From Streptomyces canus (GTDB lineage Bacteria > Actinomycetota > Actinomycetes > Streptomycetales > Streptomycetaceae): 64,000 nucleotides of DNA. This document shows positions 20,040-36,937 of the stretch, piece by piece (position 1 is the stretch's first letter; every line of letters starts with the position of its first letter). Both the position numbers and the translations under genes were made by a program. The stretch lies in assembly GCF_030816965.1 (NCBI RefSeq), contig NZ_JAUSYQ010000002.1:9786001-9850000 (forward strand), read 5' to 3'. Below the pieces are notes generated by a model. It did not search any database. It had not been told where the DNA came from and saw only the letters and a list, made by a program, of their open reading frames with translations.

Positions 20040-20311
20040 CATGCCCTCACAACGGGCCTACCAGTTGCAATACATGGGATGGATCAGAATCCAATTGAAG
20101 GCGTGGAGCGTATTGACTCGGTGGGAAGCCTGTGGAATCACTAGCAACATGGGATGTCTGAGTGGTTTCTGTGAGTGCTCTCGGGCGCCCTCGCCACCAT
20201 GAGGCGTTCGGATCCCGCGGCCATGCCGGTGGCTCGCGGCGGTCCACGAACATCCCGTTCGGCAAGGCACAGCACTCTCTGTCACCTTCCCCCACAGACC
20301 CAAGGAACAGA
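20040..20311. other. promoter-bearing gap before the second half of the island
   Basis: About 270 bp without a gene, noticeably richer in A/T than its surroundings between 20060 and 20160. It contains two direct copies of CATGGGATG (20073-20081 and 20148-20156), 75 bp apart, and TTGACT (20113-20118), a possible -35 box. I could not find a convincing -10. It probably holds the promoter for the genes from 20312 to 31278. Confidence 0.4.
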
Positions 20312-21832
20312 ATGCGGCCTACATCCGTTTTTCGCCGAAGCCCCGCGGCTCGCAGACCACGCCTACCGGCGTCCGCCGCCGTAGGTGTGATGGCGCTGCT
20401 GGCCATGATGCTGACGACCGCGCAGACGTGGTCGGCGCCGGCACCTGATCCGGCATCGACGCCGGCGCCCTTGGTGAGTTCGGCGTCGGGGCGGTGTCTG
20501 GACGTCAAGGGCAATGTCGACACTCCGGGAACGGCGCTGGACATCCGGGACTGTGACAACCAGCCGAACCAGGCGTTCGAGTTCACCTCGGCGGGCGAGC
20601 TGAGGACGATGGGCGGCACCCGATGCGTGGACGCCTACGAAAACCGGACCGCGCCGGGAACACCGGTGATCATCTGGTCGTGCAACGGGCAGTCGAACCA
20701 GGCGTGGCGACAGAACTCCGACGGGTCCGTCACCGGTGTTCAGTCCGGCCTGTGCCTGGACGTCAACGGGGCGGGCACGGCCAACGGCACCGCGGTCATC
20801 CTGTGGACCTGCAACGGTCAGAGCAACCAGAAGTGGACCACGTCGACACCTCCGCCTGTGCCCGGCGGGTCGGGCCCGTGCGACATCTACTCCGCGGGCG
20901 GCACTCCGTGCGTCGCCGCGCACAGCACCGTGCGGGCGCTCTACGGGTCGTACAGCGGCAGCCTGTACCAGGTCAGGCGCGCCTCGGACAACGCGACCAG
21001 GAACATCGGCGTACAGGAGTCCGGCGGCTTCGCCGACGCGGCGGCGCAGGACACGTTCTGCGGGGGCACCACCTGTGTGATCACGGTCGTCTACGACCAG
21101 TCCGGACGCGGCAACGACCTGTGGTACCAGGGATCGGCCCAGGTCCCGGGGTCGAGTCAGAGCAGTCCCGCGAAGGCGACCTCGGAGTCGCTGACCGCCG
21201 GGGGCACCAAGGCGTACTCGCTGTACATCAATCCCGGCAACAGCTACTGGCGGGACGGTCATCTGACGGGCGTGCCGACCGGTAGCGCGCCCGAAGGGGC
21301 GTACATGGTGACCAGCGGCACCCATGTCAACAGCGGCTGCTGCTTCGACTACGGCAACAGCGAGACGACGCGGAAGGCCGACGCGGCCGGGGCGATGGAC
21401 GCGATCAACTTCGGCACCCAGTGCTGGTTCGGCGGCTGCTCGGGAAGCGGTCCCTGGGTCCAGGCCGATCTCGAATGGGGCCTGTACTCCGGGGGCAGCC
21501 AGTCCTGGAACACCAACCAGCGGGCCTTCCCCGTCAAGTTCGTCACCGCGATGCTGAAGAACAACGGGACATCGAGGTTCGCCCTCAAGGGTGGCAACGC
21601 GCAGTCCGGCAGCCTGACCACCCTGTGGGACGGCGGGCTGCCCGGCGGATACAGCCCGATGAAGAAGCAGGGCGCCATTGTCCTCGGCAGCGGCGGTGAC
21701 TGCTGCAAGCCCGGTGGCGGCGCCAACCTGAGCGCCGGCACCTTCTACGAGGGGGCCATCGTCGCCGGCTACCCCTCCGACGCGACCGACAACGCGGTGC
21801 AGGCCAACATCACCGCGGCCGGATACCGCTGA
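20312..21832 (+). CDS. secreted GH54 alpha-L-arabinofuranosidase with N-terminal ricin B domain
   Basis: A 506-aa exported enzyme, homologous to the first GH54 gene but with the domains in the opposite order. A signal peptide (about residues 1-42) is followed by a ricin B trefoil (about residues 52-176, three CNGQSNQ-W type repeats), a short Pro linker and the AbfB catalytic domain (about residues 187-506) ending NAVQANITAAGYR. The nucleophile motif is CCFDYGNSETT (Glu351). ATG 20312 follows AAGGAA by 6 nt; the frame is open further upstream, but nothing there resembles a signal peptide. It opens the second transcription unit of the island. Confidence 0.92.
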   Translation: MRPTSVFRRSPAARRPRLPASAAVGVMALLAMMLTTAQTWSAPAPDPASTPAPLVSSASGRCLDVKGNVDTPGTALDIRDCDNQPNQAFEFTSAGELRTMGGTRCVDAYENRTAPGTPVIIWSCNGQSNQAWRQNSDGSVTGVQSGLCLDVNGAGTANGTAVILWTCNGQSNQKWTTSTPPPVPGGSGPCDIYSAGGTPCVAAHSTVRALYGSYSGSLYQVRRASDNATRNIGVQESGGFADAAAQDTFCGGTTCVITVVYDQSGRGNDLWYQGSAQVPGSSQSSPAKATSESLTAGGTKAYSLYINPGNSYWRDGHLTGVPTGSAPEGAYMVTSGTHVNSGCCFDYGNSETTRKADAAGAMDAINFGTQCWFGGCSGSGPWVQADLEWGLYSGGSQSWNTNQRAFPVKFVTAMLKNNGTSRFALKGGNAQSGSLTTLWDGGLPGGYSPMKKQGAIVLGSGGDCCKPGGGANLSAGTFYEGAIVAGYPSDATDNAVQANITAAGYR

Positions 21833-21882
21833 ATCCTGTCCCACGGCGTGTTCTGCCGCGACCCGGCCCAGGAGTTGATGAC

Positions 21883-23532
21883 ATGCACATGATCAACAGG
21901 AGGGTCGGACACCTCCTGCCGTCATTCCCGCGACCGTCCCTGCGCAGGACGTTGGCGTTCGCCTTCTCCATCGCGCTGTTCTGCGTGGGCGTTCCCCTCG
22001 TCTGCCTCGGTACGGCGCAGCCCGCCGCCGCGCTGGGCAACGGGCTGGCACTGACCCCGCAGATGGGCTTCAACGACTGGAACGCGTACGGCTGCAGTGT
22101 CTCCGAGTCGTTGATCAAGTCCACCGCGCAGGCGATGCACACCAACGGCATGCAGGCAGCGGGCTACTCCTACGTCAACATCGACGACTGTTGGATGACC
22201 CACAACCGCGATTCCGGCGGCCGCCTGGTGCCGGACCCGGCCAAGTTCCCCGACGGCATCAGGGGCACCGCCGACTACGTGCACTCCCTGGGGCTGAAGC
22301 TGGGGATCTACGAGGACGCGGGCACCGCCACGTGCGCCGGGTATCCGGGCAGCCTGGGGCACGAGAGCACGGACGCCCAGTCGTTCGCGTCGTGGGGCGT
22401 GGACTACCTGAAGTACGACAACTGCAACAACAACGGGGTGTCCGCGCAGAGCCGGTACACCGCGATGCGGGACGCCCTGGCGGCCACGGGCCGGCCGATC
22501 CTGTACAGCCTGTGCAACTGGGGCCAGGACAACGTGTGGACCTGGGGCGCGGGCGTGGGCAACAGCTGGCGCACCACCGGGGACATCAGCGCCAACTTCG
22601 CCAGCATGCTGTCGATCTTCCACAGCAACGTGGGACTGGCCTCCTACGCGGGCCCCGGCCACTGGAACGACCCGGACATGCTGGAGGTCGGCAACGGCTC
22701 GATGACGGCCACCGAGAGCCGCAGCGAGTTCAGCCTGTGGGCGGAGATGGCCGCACCGCTGATCGCGGGCACGAACATCCCCTCGGCCGGCGCGGAGACC
22801 CTGTCCACGCTGACCAACTCCCGGGTGATCGCGGTCGACCAGGATCCCCTGGGCAAACAGGGCACCATGGTCTCCTCCTCCGGCGGCCGGGACGTGCTGG
22901 CCAAGCCTTTGACCAACGGTGACGTGTCGGTGGCACTGTTCAACGAGACGGGCTCGACGGCGACCATCTCCACCACCGCGGCCGCGATCGGTAAGACCGG
23001 AGCGTCCTCCTACACCCTGACCGACCTGTGGTCGGGGGCGTCCTCCACCACCACGGGCACGATCAGCGCCTCGGTGCCGGCGCACGGCACGGTGATGTAC
23101 CGGGTCGCGGGCGGCACCAGCGGCGGCGGCACCAGCGTGACCGGCGCGGTGCACGCGGTGGGTGCGGGCAAGTGCCTGGACGTACCCAACTCGACCAGGA
23201 CCGCCGGCACACAGGTGGCGATCTGGAGCTGCAACGGCGGCGCCAACCAGACATGGACGCACTCCGCGTCCCACCAGTTCACCGTCTACTCCGGCAGCGA
23301 CCAGATGTGCCTGGACGCCTACAACAACCAGACCACTCCGGGGACGAACGTGGAGATCTGGTCGTGCAACGGCCAGAGCAATCAGCAGTGGACGCTGAAC
23401 ACCAACGGCACGATCACCGGCGTCCAGTCGGGCCTGTGTCTGGACGTGACCGGCGCCGCCACCGCCAACGGCACCCCCGTTGAACTGTGGACCTGCAACG
23501 GCGGATCCAACCAGCAGTGGTCACTGAGTTGA
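21883..23532 (+). CDS. secreted GH27 alpha-galactosidase with ricin B domain
   Basis: A 549-aa exported enzyme of GH27, retaining, acting on terminal alpha-galactose; some Streptomyces GH27 enzymes are beta-L-arabinopyranosidases instead, and sequence reading cannot separate the two. A signal peptide covers about residues 1-50. The barrel opens with LTPQMGFNDWNAYGC; the nucleophile is Asp179 (LKYDNCNN) and the acid/base probably Asp234 (TTGDIS). A C-terminal beta domain is followed by a ricin B trefoil from about residue 425 with three repeats. ATG 21883 follows GGAG; ATG 21889 is a second option. It is 50 bp after the second GH54 gene. Confidence 0.92.
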   Translation: MHMINRRVGHLLPSFPRPSLRRTLAFAFSIALFCVGVPLVCLGTAQPAAALGNGLALTPQMGFNDWNAYGCSVSESLIKSTAQAMHTNGMQAAGYSYVNIDDCWMTHNRDSGGRLVPDPAKFPDGIRGTADYVHSLGLKLGIYEDAGTATCAGYPGSLGHESTDAQSFASWGVDYLKYDNCNNNGVSAQSRYTAMRDALAATGRPILYSLCNWGQDNVWTWGAGVGNSWRTTGDISANFASMLSIFHSNVGLASYAGPGHWNDPDMLEVGNGSMTATESRSEFSLWAEMAAPLIAGTNIPSAGAETLSTLTNSRVIAVDQDPLGKQGTMVSSSGGRDVLAKPLTNGDVSVALFNETGSTATISTTAAAIGKTGASSYTLTDLWSGASSTTTGTISASVPAHGTVMYRVAGGTSGGGTSVTGAVHAVGAGKCLDVPNSTRTAGTQVAIWSCNGGANQTWTHSASHQFTVYSGSDQMCLDAYNNQTTPGTNVEIWSCNGQSNQQWTLNTNGTITGVQSGLCLDVTGAATANGTPVELWTCNGGSNQQWSLS

Positions 23533-23555
23533 CCCCGGGAACGCAGGAGGACCGA

Positions 23556-27853
<4,298 letters not shown>

Positions 27854-27897
27854 TCCCGTGACCGGCGGGCGAACTTCCTGAGCCCCGATCCCTCTGA

Positions 27898-31278
<3,381 letters not shown>

Positions 31279-31305
31279 GAAACCGTCCCAAGGTACGTGC
31301 ATGAA

Positions 31306-31343
31306 GCCAGGGCCTCTCGGCCGCGATGCGGGGAGGCCCTGGC
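31306..31343. terminator. hairpin terminator closing the glycoside hydrolase island
   Basis: Perfect 11-bp arms GCCAGGGCCTC (31306-31316) and GAGGCCCTGGC (31333-31343) around a 16-nt loop, 28 bp after the esterase stop. It separates the island from the hydrogenase locus. Confidence 0.75.
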
Positions 31344-31411
31344 GTCATGACCACCACCGCCGAGGGCCTGTCTCTGAGAAGAAGCCCTGCTGTGACTTCT
31401 CCCACCTGCTC

Positions 31412-31441
31412 TTGCCGCGACGAGAAGCGCTTGCCTACGTT
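31412..31441 (+). promoter_or_regulatory. possible promoter for the hydrogenase locus, leaderless start
   Basis: TTGCCG (31412-31417) and TACGTT (31436-31441) are separated by 18 bp, a weak match to -35/-10 boxes. The following ATG at 31449 is about 7 bp downstream and has no ribosome site, as expected if the transcript begins at the start codon. An AAGCGCTT palindrome (31425-31432) lies in the spacer. This is tentative. Confidence 0.3.
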
Positions 31442-31448
31442 CGGTCCC

Positions 31449-31724
31449 ATGTCCTCCCATGGCCGCCCCCTTCCAGGCGAACCACACGAACCCGCCGCGA
31501 CGGTCGACCTGGACGTCGACCTGAGCTCACATGAACTGCTCCGGCGCGCTCATGTCCTGGACGCTCTCGGCCCCGACTGGGACCCCGTCGCCGCGCTGCG
31601 CGGCGAGGAAGCGGCGTACGAGCTGCTGTATTCCGGCCTAAGCGCGGAGCAACAGCGCGTGTACGACGAGCTGGTCTCGGCCGGTGTGCTGCCGCGGAGA
31701 GGCGGCAACGATGCTGCCGCTTGA
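31449..31724 (+). CDS. small acidic protein of the hydrogenase locus (DUF6400-like)
   Basis: A 91-aa soluble protein with no signal peptide or membrane segment. The central part is conserved-looking and helical (SHELLRRAHVLDALGPDWDP, then VAALRGEEAAYELLYSGLSA). I recognise it only as resembling a domain of unknown function found next to actinobacterial hydrogenase genes. No metal-binding motif is visible. It overlaps the Cys-rich gene that follows by 14 nt, so they are probably translated together. Its position at the head of the locus suggests a role in hydrogenase assembly or control, which is inference. Confidence 0.7.
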   Translation: MSSHGRPLPGEPHEPAATVDLDVDLSSHELLRRAHVLDALGPDWDPVAALRGEEAAYELLYSGLSAEQQRVYDELVSAGVLPRRGGNDAAA

Positions 31725-31968
31725 CCCGCAGGCGGACATCGGGCGTCGCGCCTGGGTGGCCTGCCCGAACTGCGACGACCGTCGCGGGTGCGCCACCTGC
31801 GAGCAGGGGCGCACCTGTTCCGAGCACTGGCGCTACCTGTTGTCCCACGTCGGCAGCCTGCTCCACCTGCAATGCCGGTCGTGCACCCACATCTGGGCAC
31901 ACGAGACCCACTTCGGTGCAACCCGCTCCCGGTGGGAGCGCATAACCAGCGGCCTGCGACGAACGTGA
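31711..31968 (+). CDS. small Cys-rich zinc-ribbon-like protein
   Basis: An 85-aa protein with seven cysteines, arranged CPNC, then GCATC, then a single Cys before SEHW, and finally CRSC near residue 60, with nearby His residues. This pattern suggests one or two zinc or iron sites. Function is unknown. ATG 31711 has GAGAGG upstream and lies inside the end of the preceding gene. Because it precedes HypX and the hydrogenase subunits, a maturation or redox role is plausible. It could also be an unrelated zinc-ribbon protein. Confidence 0.7.
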   Translation: MLPLDPQADIGRRAWVACPNCDDRRGCATCEQGRTCSEHWRYLLSHVGSLLHLQCRSCTHIWAHETHFGATRSRWERITSGLRRT

Positions 31969-32131
31969 TCACCGGTGGCGCCGTCGGCCGTGGCCAGTGA
32001 GGCCGGACGGCGGATCGGCGCCCGCTTTCGGATGATCTCACCGCCTGTCGTCGGGGACGGCAGGTCGCCTTGCCCGAGGATCGCGTTCGGCGGCCATCCC
32101 TGCCTGCCGTTCGTCCGTTCCGGAGGCAGCC

Positions 32132-33913
32132 GTGCACATCCTGCTCCTAGCAAGTGCGTTCAACAGCCTCACCCAGCGTGTCCACGCCGAGCTGCGCGAC
32201 CGTGGCCACACCGTGGCGGTGGAACTAGCTCTGCCCGGCAGCCCGTTGCCCGAAGCCGTGCGGCGGCACGCACCGCACCTCGTCGTGGCGCCGATGCTGA
32301 AAACGGCGATTCCCGAAGAGGTATGGGCAGCGCACACCTGCCTCGTCGTCCATCCCGGGCCCGTGGGCGACCGCGGACCCTCCTCCCTGGACTGGGCGAT
32401 TCACGAGGGCGTCGACCAGTGGGGCGTCACCGTCCTGCAGGCCGACGGGGAGATGGACGCCGGTGACGTGTGGGCCTGTGTACCGTGCCGGGTCCCTCCG
32501 GTTCCCAAGAGCGAGCTGTACCGGGGCGAGATCGCCGACGCCGCCCTCGAGGCCGTCATGCTCGCGGTGGAGCGCTTCGCCGAGGGAACTCACGTGCCAC
32601 GCAAGCAGGACGAGGCACCCACTGCCGACGCCCGTCTGCGCCCCCGCCCCTACCTCGACCAGAGCGTCCGGCGAATCGACTGGGCCGAGGACTCCACACA
32701 CGACGTCCTGCGCAAGCTGAGAGCGGCGGACTCGCAGCCCGGTGTGCTGGACGTCCTGCTCGGCCGTGAGTGGTACCTGCACGGCGGTCATCCCGAGAGC
32801 GTGTTGCGCGGCCGCCCGGGCGAGCTGCTGGCCACCAGGGCCGGCGCGGTGTGCCGGGCCACCAAGGACGGCGCCGTGTGGATCCCCGAGCTGCGGCCAC
32901 GGCGCGTGCCCGGTCAGCCGCCCACATACAAACTGCCTGCCGTGCGGGCACTGGGCGACCGGCTGCCGCCCCTGCCCGAACAGGCCCTGCCCCGGCTGCC
33001 CGAGGTGCGGCACCCTACCTGGACGGACATCCGCTACCGGGAGGACGGGAACGTCGGGTTCCTCTCGTTCTCCTTCCCCGGCGGCGCCATGAGCACGGAG
33101 CAGTGCCGACGCCTGCTGGACGCCTACCGGGAGGCGTGCGAGCGGCCCACGTCCGTACTGGTGCTGGGCGGCGAACGGGACTTCTTCTCCAACGGGATCC
33201 ACCTGGGCGTCATCGAGGCCGCGGACGACCCCGCTGCCGAGTCCTGGGCGAACATCAACGCCATCGACGATCTGGTCGAGGCGGTCCTGACGACGACGGA
33301 CCGGCTGGTGGTCGCGGCGGTCGCGGGCAACGCCGCGGCGGGCGGGGTGATGCTCGCCCTGGCGGCCGACGAGGTGTGGTGCCGCTCGGGCGCCGTACTG
33401 AACCCTCACTACCGCCTGATGGGCCTGTACGGCTCGGAGTACTGGACGCACACCCTGCCGCGCAGGGTGGGTCCCGCGATGGCGGAACGGCTCATGCGTG
33501 AGGCTCTCCCGGTGAGCTCGGCCGGCGCCCTGCGCCTCGGCCTCGTCGACCGGGTGGTCGACTGCGGTCCTGACGAGTTCGCGCGGGAGGTCGGCGGCCT
33601 GGCTGCCCGACTGGCGTCACTGCCGGCGACGGCGTCACGGATCACCGCGAAGAAGACGGAGCTGGACCGGCTGGAGAGCGTGACCCCGCTGGCCGGCTTC
33701 CGTGAGCAGGAGCTGGCCCGGATGCGCCGGACCTTCGACGACCCGGACGCCCCTTACCACTCGCTGCGTCGTTCCTTCGTCCACAAGGAGCGGCCGTCGT
33801 GCACCCCGCCGCACCTCGGTCCCGCCCAGGTTGCGCAAACCGGTCCGACTCCCTCCGCGGCGGATGTCACCGGAACAGCCGTCCATGGCGTCTCATCACG
33901 GCCGAACGGCTGA
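32132..33913 (+). CDS. hypX: hydrogenase maturation protein HypX (CO ligand synthesis)
   Basis: A 593-aa two-domain protein. The N-terminal half resembles formyl-transferases (HPGPVGDRGPSSLDWAIHEG, and GVTVLQADGEMDAGDVW around residues 75-112), and the C-terminal half, from about residue 300, is an enoyl-CoA hydratase fold (LGGERDFFSNGIHLG, AGNAAAGGVMLALAADEVW). HypX makes the active-site CO ligand from a formyl group carried by folate and CoA, allowing [NiFe]-hydrogenase maturation in air. GTG 32132 follows CGGAGG. The last 50 residues are Pro/Ser rich and probably disordered. It directly precedes the hydrogenase subunits. Confidence 0.9.
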   Translation: MHILLLASAFNSLTQRVHAELRDRGHTVAVELALPGSPLPEAVRRHAPHLVVAPMLKTAIPEEVWAAHTCLVVHPGPVGDRGPSSLDWAIHEGVDQWGVTVLQADGEMDAGDVWACVPCRVPPVPKSELYRGEIADAALEAVMLAVERFAEGTHVPRKQDEAPTADARLRPRPYLDQSVRRIDWAEDSTHDVLRKLRAADSQPGVLDVLLGREWYLHGGHPESVLRGRPGELLATRAGAVCRATKDGAVWIPELRPRRVPGQPPTYKLPAVRALGDRLPPLPEQALPRLPEVRHPTWTDIRYREDGNVGFLSFSFPGGAMSTEQCRRLLDAYREACERPTSVLVLGGERDFFSNGIHLGVIEAADDPAAESWANINAIDDLVEAVLTTTDRLVVAAVAGNAAAGGVMLALAADEVWCRSGAVLNPHYRLMGLYGSEYWTHTLPRRVGPAMAERLMREALPVSSAGALRLGLVDRVVDCGPDEFAREVGGLAARLASLPATASRITAKKTELDRLESVTPLAGFREQELARMRRTFDDPDAPYHSLRRSFVHKERPSCTPPHLGPAQVAQTGPTPSAADVTGTAVHGVSSRPNG

Positions 33914-33977
33914 TACGAAGAAGAAGCGATGGCCGAAATCTGGGCCTTCATCCCTTACCTCCCCAGGAGGCGGTCCC

Positions 33978-35066
33978 ATGACTGAGGCGACGCCGGACAC
34001 GGTCGGCGCTGCGGACGCAAGCGGCGCGCCCGCCGACGAGACACCCACGATCCACATTCTCTGGATCAACGCCGGCCTGAGTTGCGACGGTGACTCGGTC
34101 GCGTTGACCGCGGCCATGCAGCCCAGCATCGAGGAGATCGTGCTCGGTGTGCTGCCGGGCCTTCCGAAGATCGCCGTCCACTGGCCGCTCATCGACTTCG
34201 AGTGCGGTCCGGTCGGCGGCTCGGACACGTTCATCGAGTGGTTCTTCAAGGGGGAGCGGGGCGAGATCGACCCGTTCGTCCTGGTCGTCGAGGGCTCCAT
34301 CCCCAACGAGGCGATCAAGCCCGAGGGCTATTGGTGCGGCTTCGGCGACAACCCGGAGACCGGCCAGCCGATCACCACCAGCGAGTGGATCGACCGGCTC
34401 GCCCCGAAGGCTCTGGCGGTCGTCGCCATCGGCACCTGCGCCACCTACGGCGGCATCCACGCCATGGCGGGCAACCCGACCGGCGCGATGGGCGTGCCGG
34501 ACTACCTCGGCTGGGACTGGAAGTCCCACGCGGGCATCCCCATCGTGTGCGTCCCCGGCTGTCCGATCCAGCCCGACAACTTCTCCGAGACGCTCACCTA
34601 CCTGCTCTACCAGGCGACCGGCGCGGCCCCGATGATCCCGCTGGACGACAAGCTGCGCCCGACCTGGCTGTTCGGGGCCACCGTGCACGAGGGCTGCGAC
34701 CGCGCGGGCTACTACGAACAGGGCCAGTTCGCCCTGTCGTACGACTCGCCGACGTGCCTGGTCAAGCTCGGCTGCTGGGGCCCGGTCGTCAAGTGCAACG
34801 TGCCCAAGCGCGGCTGGATGAACGGGATCGGCGGCTGCCCCAACGTCGGCGGCATCTGCATCGCCTGCACCATGCCCGGCTTCCCCGACAAGTTCATGCC
34901 GTTCATGGACGAGCCCCCCGGCGCCAAGGTGTCGAGCAACGCCAGCGGAGCGTACGGCGCCGTGGTCCGCAAGCTGCGGTCGATCACGGCCAGGACGGTG
35001 GACAAGGAGCCCAAGTGGCGCCGTACCGGAGACAGGATCACCACCGGATACCGACCCCCGTGGTGA
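33978..35066 (+). CDS. hhyS: group 1h [NiFe]-hydrogenase small subunit
   Basis: A 362-aa electron-transfer subunit of an actinobacterial-type high-affinity hydrogenase. It carries three iron-sulfur clusters that take electrons from the active site in the large subunit. The proximal-cluster motif reads LSCDGDS: Cys36 is followed at +3 by Asp39 where most hydrogenases have a second Cys. Further ligands appear in GTCATYGG, VPGCPIQP, and the Cys-rich C-terminal part (CLVKLGCWGPVVKCNVPKRG, then CPNVGGICIACTMPGFPDKF). There is no Tat leader, so the enzyme should be cytosolic. ATG 33978 follows AGGAGG. No cytochrome b anchor is encoded nearby. Confidence 0.95.
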   Translation: MTEATPDTVGAADASGAPADETPTIHILWINAGLSCDGDSVALTAAMQPSIEEIVLGVLPGLPKIAVHWPLIDFECGPVGGSDTFIEWFFKGERGEIDPFVLVVEGSIPNEAIKPEGYWCGFGDNPETGQPITTSEWIDRLAPKALAVVAIGTCATYGGIHAMAGNPTGAMGVPDYLGWDWKSHAGIPIVCVPGCPIQPDNFSETLTYLLYQATGAAPMIPLDDKLRPTWLFGATVHEGCDRAGYYEQGQFALSYDSPTCLVKLGCWGPVVKCNVPKRGWMNGIGGCPNVGGICIACTMPGFPDKFMPFMDEPPGAKVSSNASGAYGAVVRKLRSITARTVDKEPKWRRTGDRITTGYRPPW

Positions 35067-35152
35067 GCATTCGCGGCAGATGATCCGCTCCCCGTTCTCG
35101 TGCATGCACCCCCCACACGAACCTCCCGCGCAACGAAGGGCACGGCACACAG

Positions 35153-36937
35153 ATGGCACCGACGACGAAGGCGGCCGGCGACGGCAGCGGCCTGGTGGAG
35201 ATGGCCTGGGACCCGATCACCAGGATCGTGGGCAGCCTGGGCATCCACACGAAGATCGACTTCAAGCAGAAGCGAGTCGCCGAGTGCTACAGCACCTCGT
35301 CGGTCTTCCGCGGCTACAGCGTCTTCATGCGCGGCAAGGACCCCCGCGACGCCCACTTCATCACCAGCCGCATCTGCGGCATCTGCGGCGACAACCACGC
35401 CACCTGCTCGGTGTACGCGCAGAACATGGCGTACGGCGTGAAGCCCCCGCATCTGGGCGAGTGGATCATCAACCTCGGCGAGTCCGCGGAGTACATGTTC
35501 GACCACAACATCTTCCAGGAGAACCTGGTCGGGGTCGACTACTGCGAGAAGATGGTCAAGGAGACCAACCCCGGCGTCCTCGAACTCGCCGAGCGCACCG
35601 AGGCCCCGCACGCAGCCGAGCACGGCTACCGCACGATCGCCGACATCATGCGCTCGCTCAACCCCCTGGAGGGCGAGTTCTACCGCGAGGCCCTCCAGGT
35701 CAGCCGGTACACGCGCGAGATGTTCTGCCTGATGGAGGGCCGCCATGTGCACCCCTCCACGCTCTACCCGGGCGGCGTCGGAACCATCGCCTCCGTGCAG
35801 CTCTTCACGGACTACCTCAGCCGTCTGATGCGCTACGTGGAGTTCATGAAGCGCGTCGTGCCCCTCCACGACGACCTGTTCGACTTCTTCTACGAGGCGC
35901 TGCCCGGGTACGAGGAAGTGGGCCGCCGACGTGTCCTGCTCGGCTGCTGGGGCGCGCTCAACGACCCCGAGTACTGCGACTTCACCTACGCCAACATGAC
36001 GGACTGGGGCCGGCGCATGTTCGTCACCCCCGGCATCATCGTCGACGGCAAGCTCGTCACCAACGACCTCACCGAGATCAACCTCGGCATCCGCATCCTG
36101 CTGGGCAGCTCGTACTACGAGGACTGGGAGGGCCAGGAGCAGTTCGTCACCCATGACCCGCTCGGCAACCCGGTGGACCCGCGCCACCCGTGGAACCAGC
36201 ACACCATCCCCACCCCGCAGAAGCGGAACTTCGACGACAAGTACAGCTGGGTCATGTCCCCGCGCTGGTTCGACGGCAAGGACCACCTCGCCCTGGACAC
36301 CGGTGGGGGCCCCATCGCCCGCCTGTGGTCGACCGCCCTGTCCGGTCTCGTCGACATCGGTTACGTCAAGGCCACCGGCCAGAGCGTGGTCATCAACCTG
36401 CCCCGCACTATGACCAAGCCGGAGACCACCTTCGAGTGGAAGATCCCGAAGTGGTCCAACGCGCTGGAGCGCAACCGTGCCCGCACGTACTTCCAGGCGT
36501 ACGCCGCCGCCGTCGCCCTGCACTTCGCGGAGAAGGGACTGGCGGAGGTCCGCGCCGGACGCACCCAGACCTGGGAGAAGTTCGAGGTTCCGGACGAGAG
36601 CATCGGGGTCGGCTTCACCGAGGCGGTCCGCGGTGTCCTCTCCCACCACATGGTGATCCGGGACGGCAAGATCGCCAACTACCACCCGTACCCGCCGACC
36701 CCCTGGAACGCCAGCGTCCGGGACACCTACGGCACGCCCGGCCCGTACGAGGACGCCGTGCAGAACACGCCCATCTTCGAGGAGAACACCCCGGAGAACT
36801 TCAAGGGCATCGACATCATGCGCACTGTCCGCAGCTTCGACCCCTGTCTGCCCTGTGGCGTCCACATGTACGTCGGGGGCGGCAAGACGGTGAAGTCGAT
36901 GCACGTGCCCACCGGCCTGAGCGGACTGGGCGGATGA
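35153..36937 (+). CDS. hhyL: group 1h [NiFe]-hydrogenase large subunit
   Basis: A 594-aa catalytic subunit holding the Ni-Fe(CN)2(CO) centre that splits H2. The N-terminal L1 motif is RICGICGDNHATC (Cys75, Cys78) and the C-terminal L2 motif is DPCLPCGVH (Cys565, Cys568, His571). A 23-residue tail after His571 should be cut off by the endopeptidase at 40194 once nickel is inserted. The length and L1/L2 form fit the actinobacterial group. ATG 35153 follows the small subunit by 86 bp, and its stop overlaps the next gene by 4 nt, starting a chain of coupled genes. Confidence 0.96.
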   Translation: MAPTTKAAGDGSGLVEMAWDPITRIVGSLGIHTKIDFKQKRVAECYSTSSVFRGYSVFMRGKDPRDAHFITSRICGICGDNHATCSVYAQNMAYGVKPPHLGEWIINLGESAEYMFDHNIFQENLVGVDYCEKMVKETNPGVLELAERTEAPHAAEHGYRTIADIMRSLNPLEGEFYREALQVSRYTREMFCLMEGRHVHPSTLYPGGVGTIASVQLFTDYLSRLMRYVEFMKRVVPLHDDLFDFFYEALPGYEEVGRRRVLLGCWGALNDPEYCDFTYANMTDWGRRMFVTPGIIVDGKLVTNDLTEINLGIRILLGSSYYEDWEGQEQFVTHDPLGNPVDPRHPWNQHTIPTPQKRNFDDKYSWVMSPRWFDGKDHLALDTGGGPIARLWSTALSGLVDIGYVKATGQSVVINLPRTMTKPETTFEWKIPKWSNALERNRARTYFQAYAAAVALHFAEKGLAEVRAGRTQTWEKFEVPDESIGVGFTEAVRGVLSHHMVIRDGKIANYHPYPPTPWNASVRDTYGTPGPYEDAVQNTPIFEENTPENFKGIDIMRTVRSFDPCLPCGVHMYVGGGKTVKSMHVPTGLSGLGG

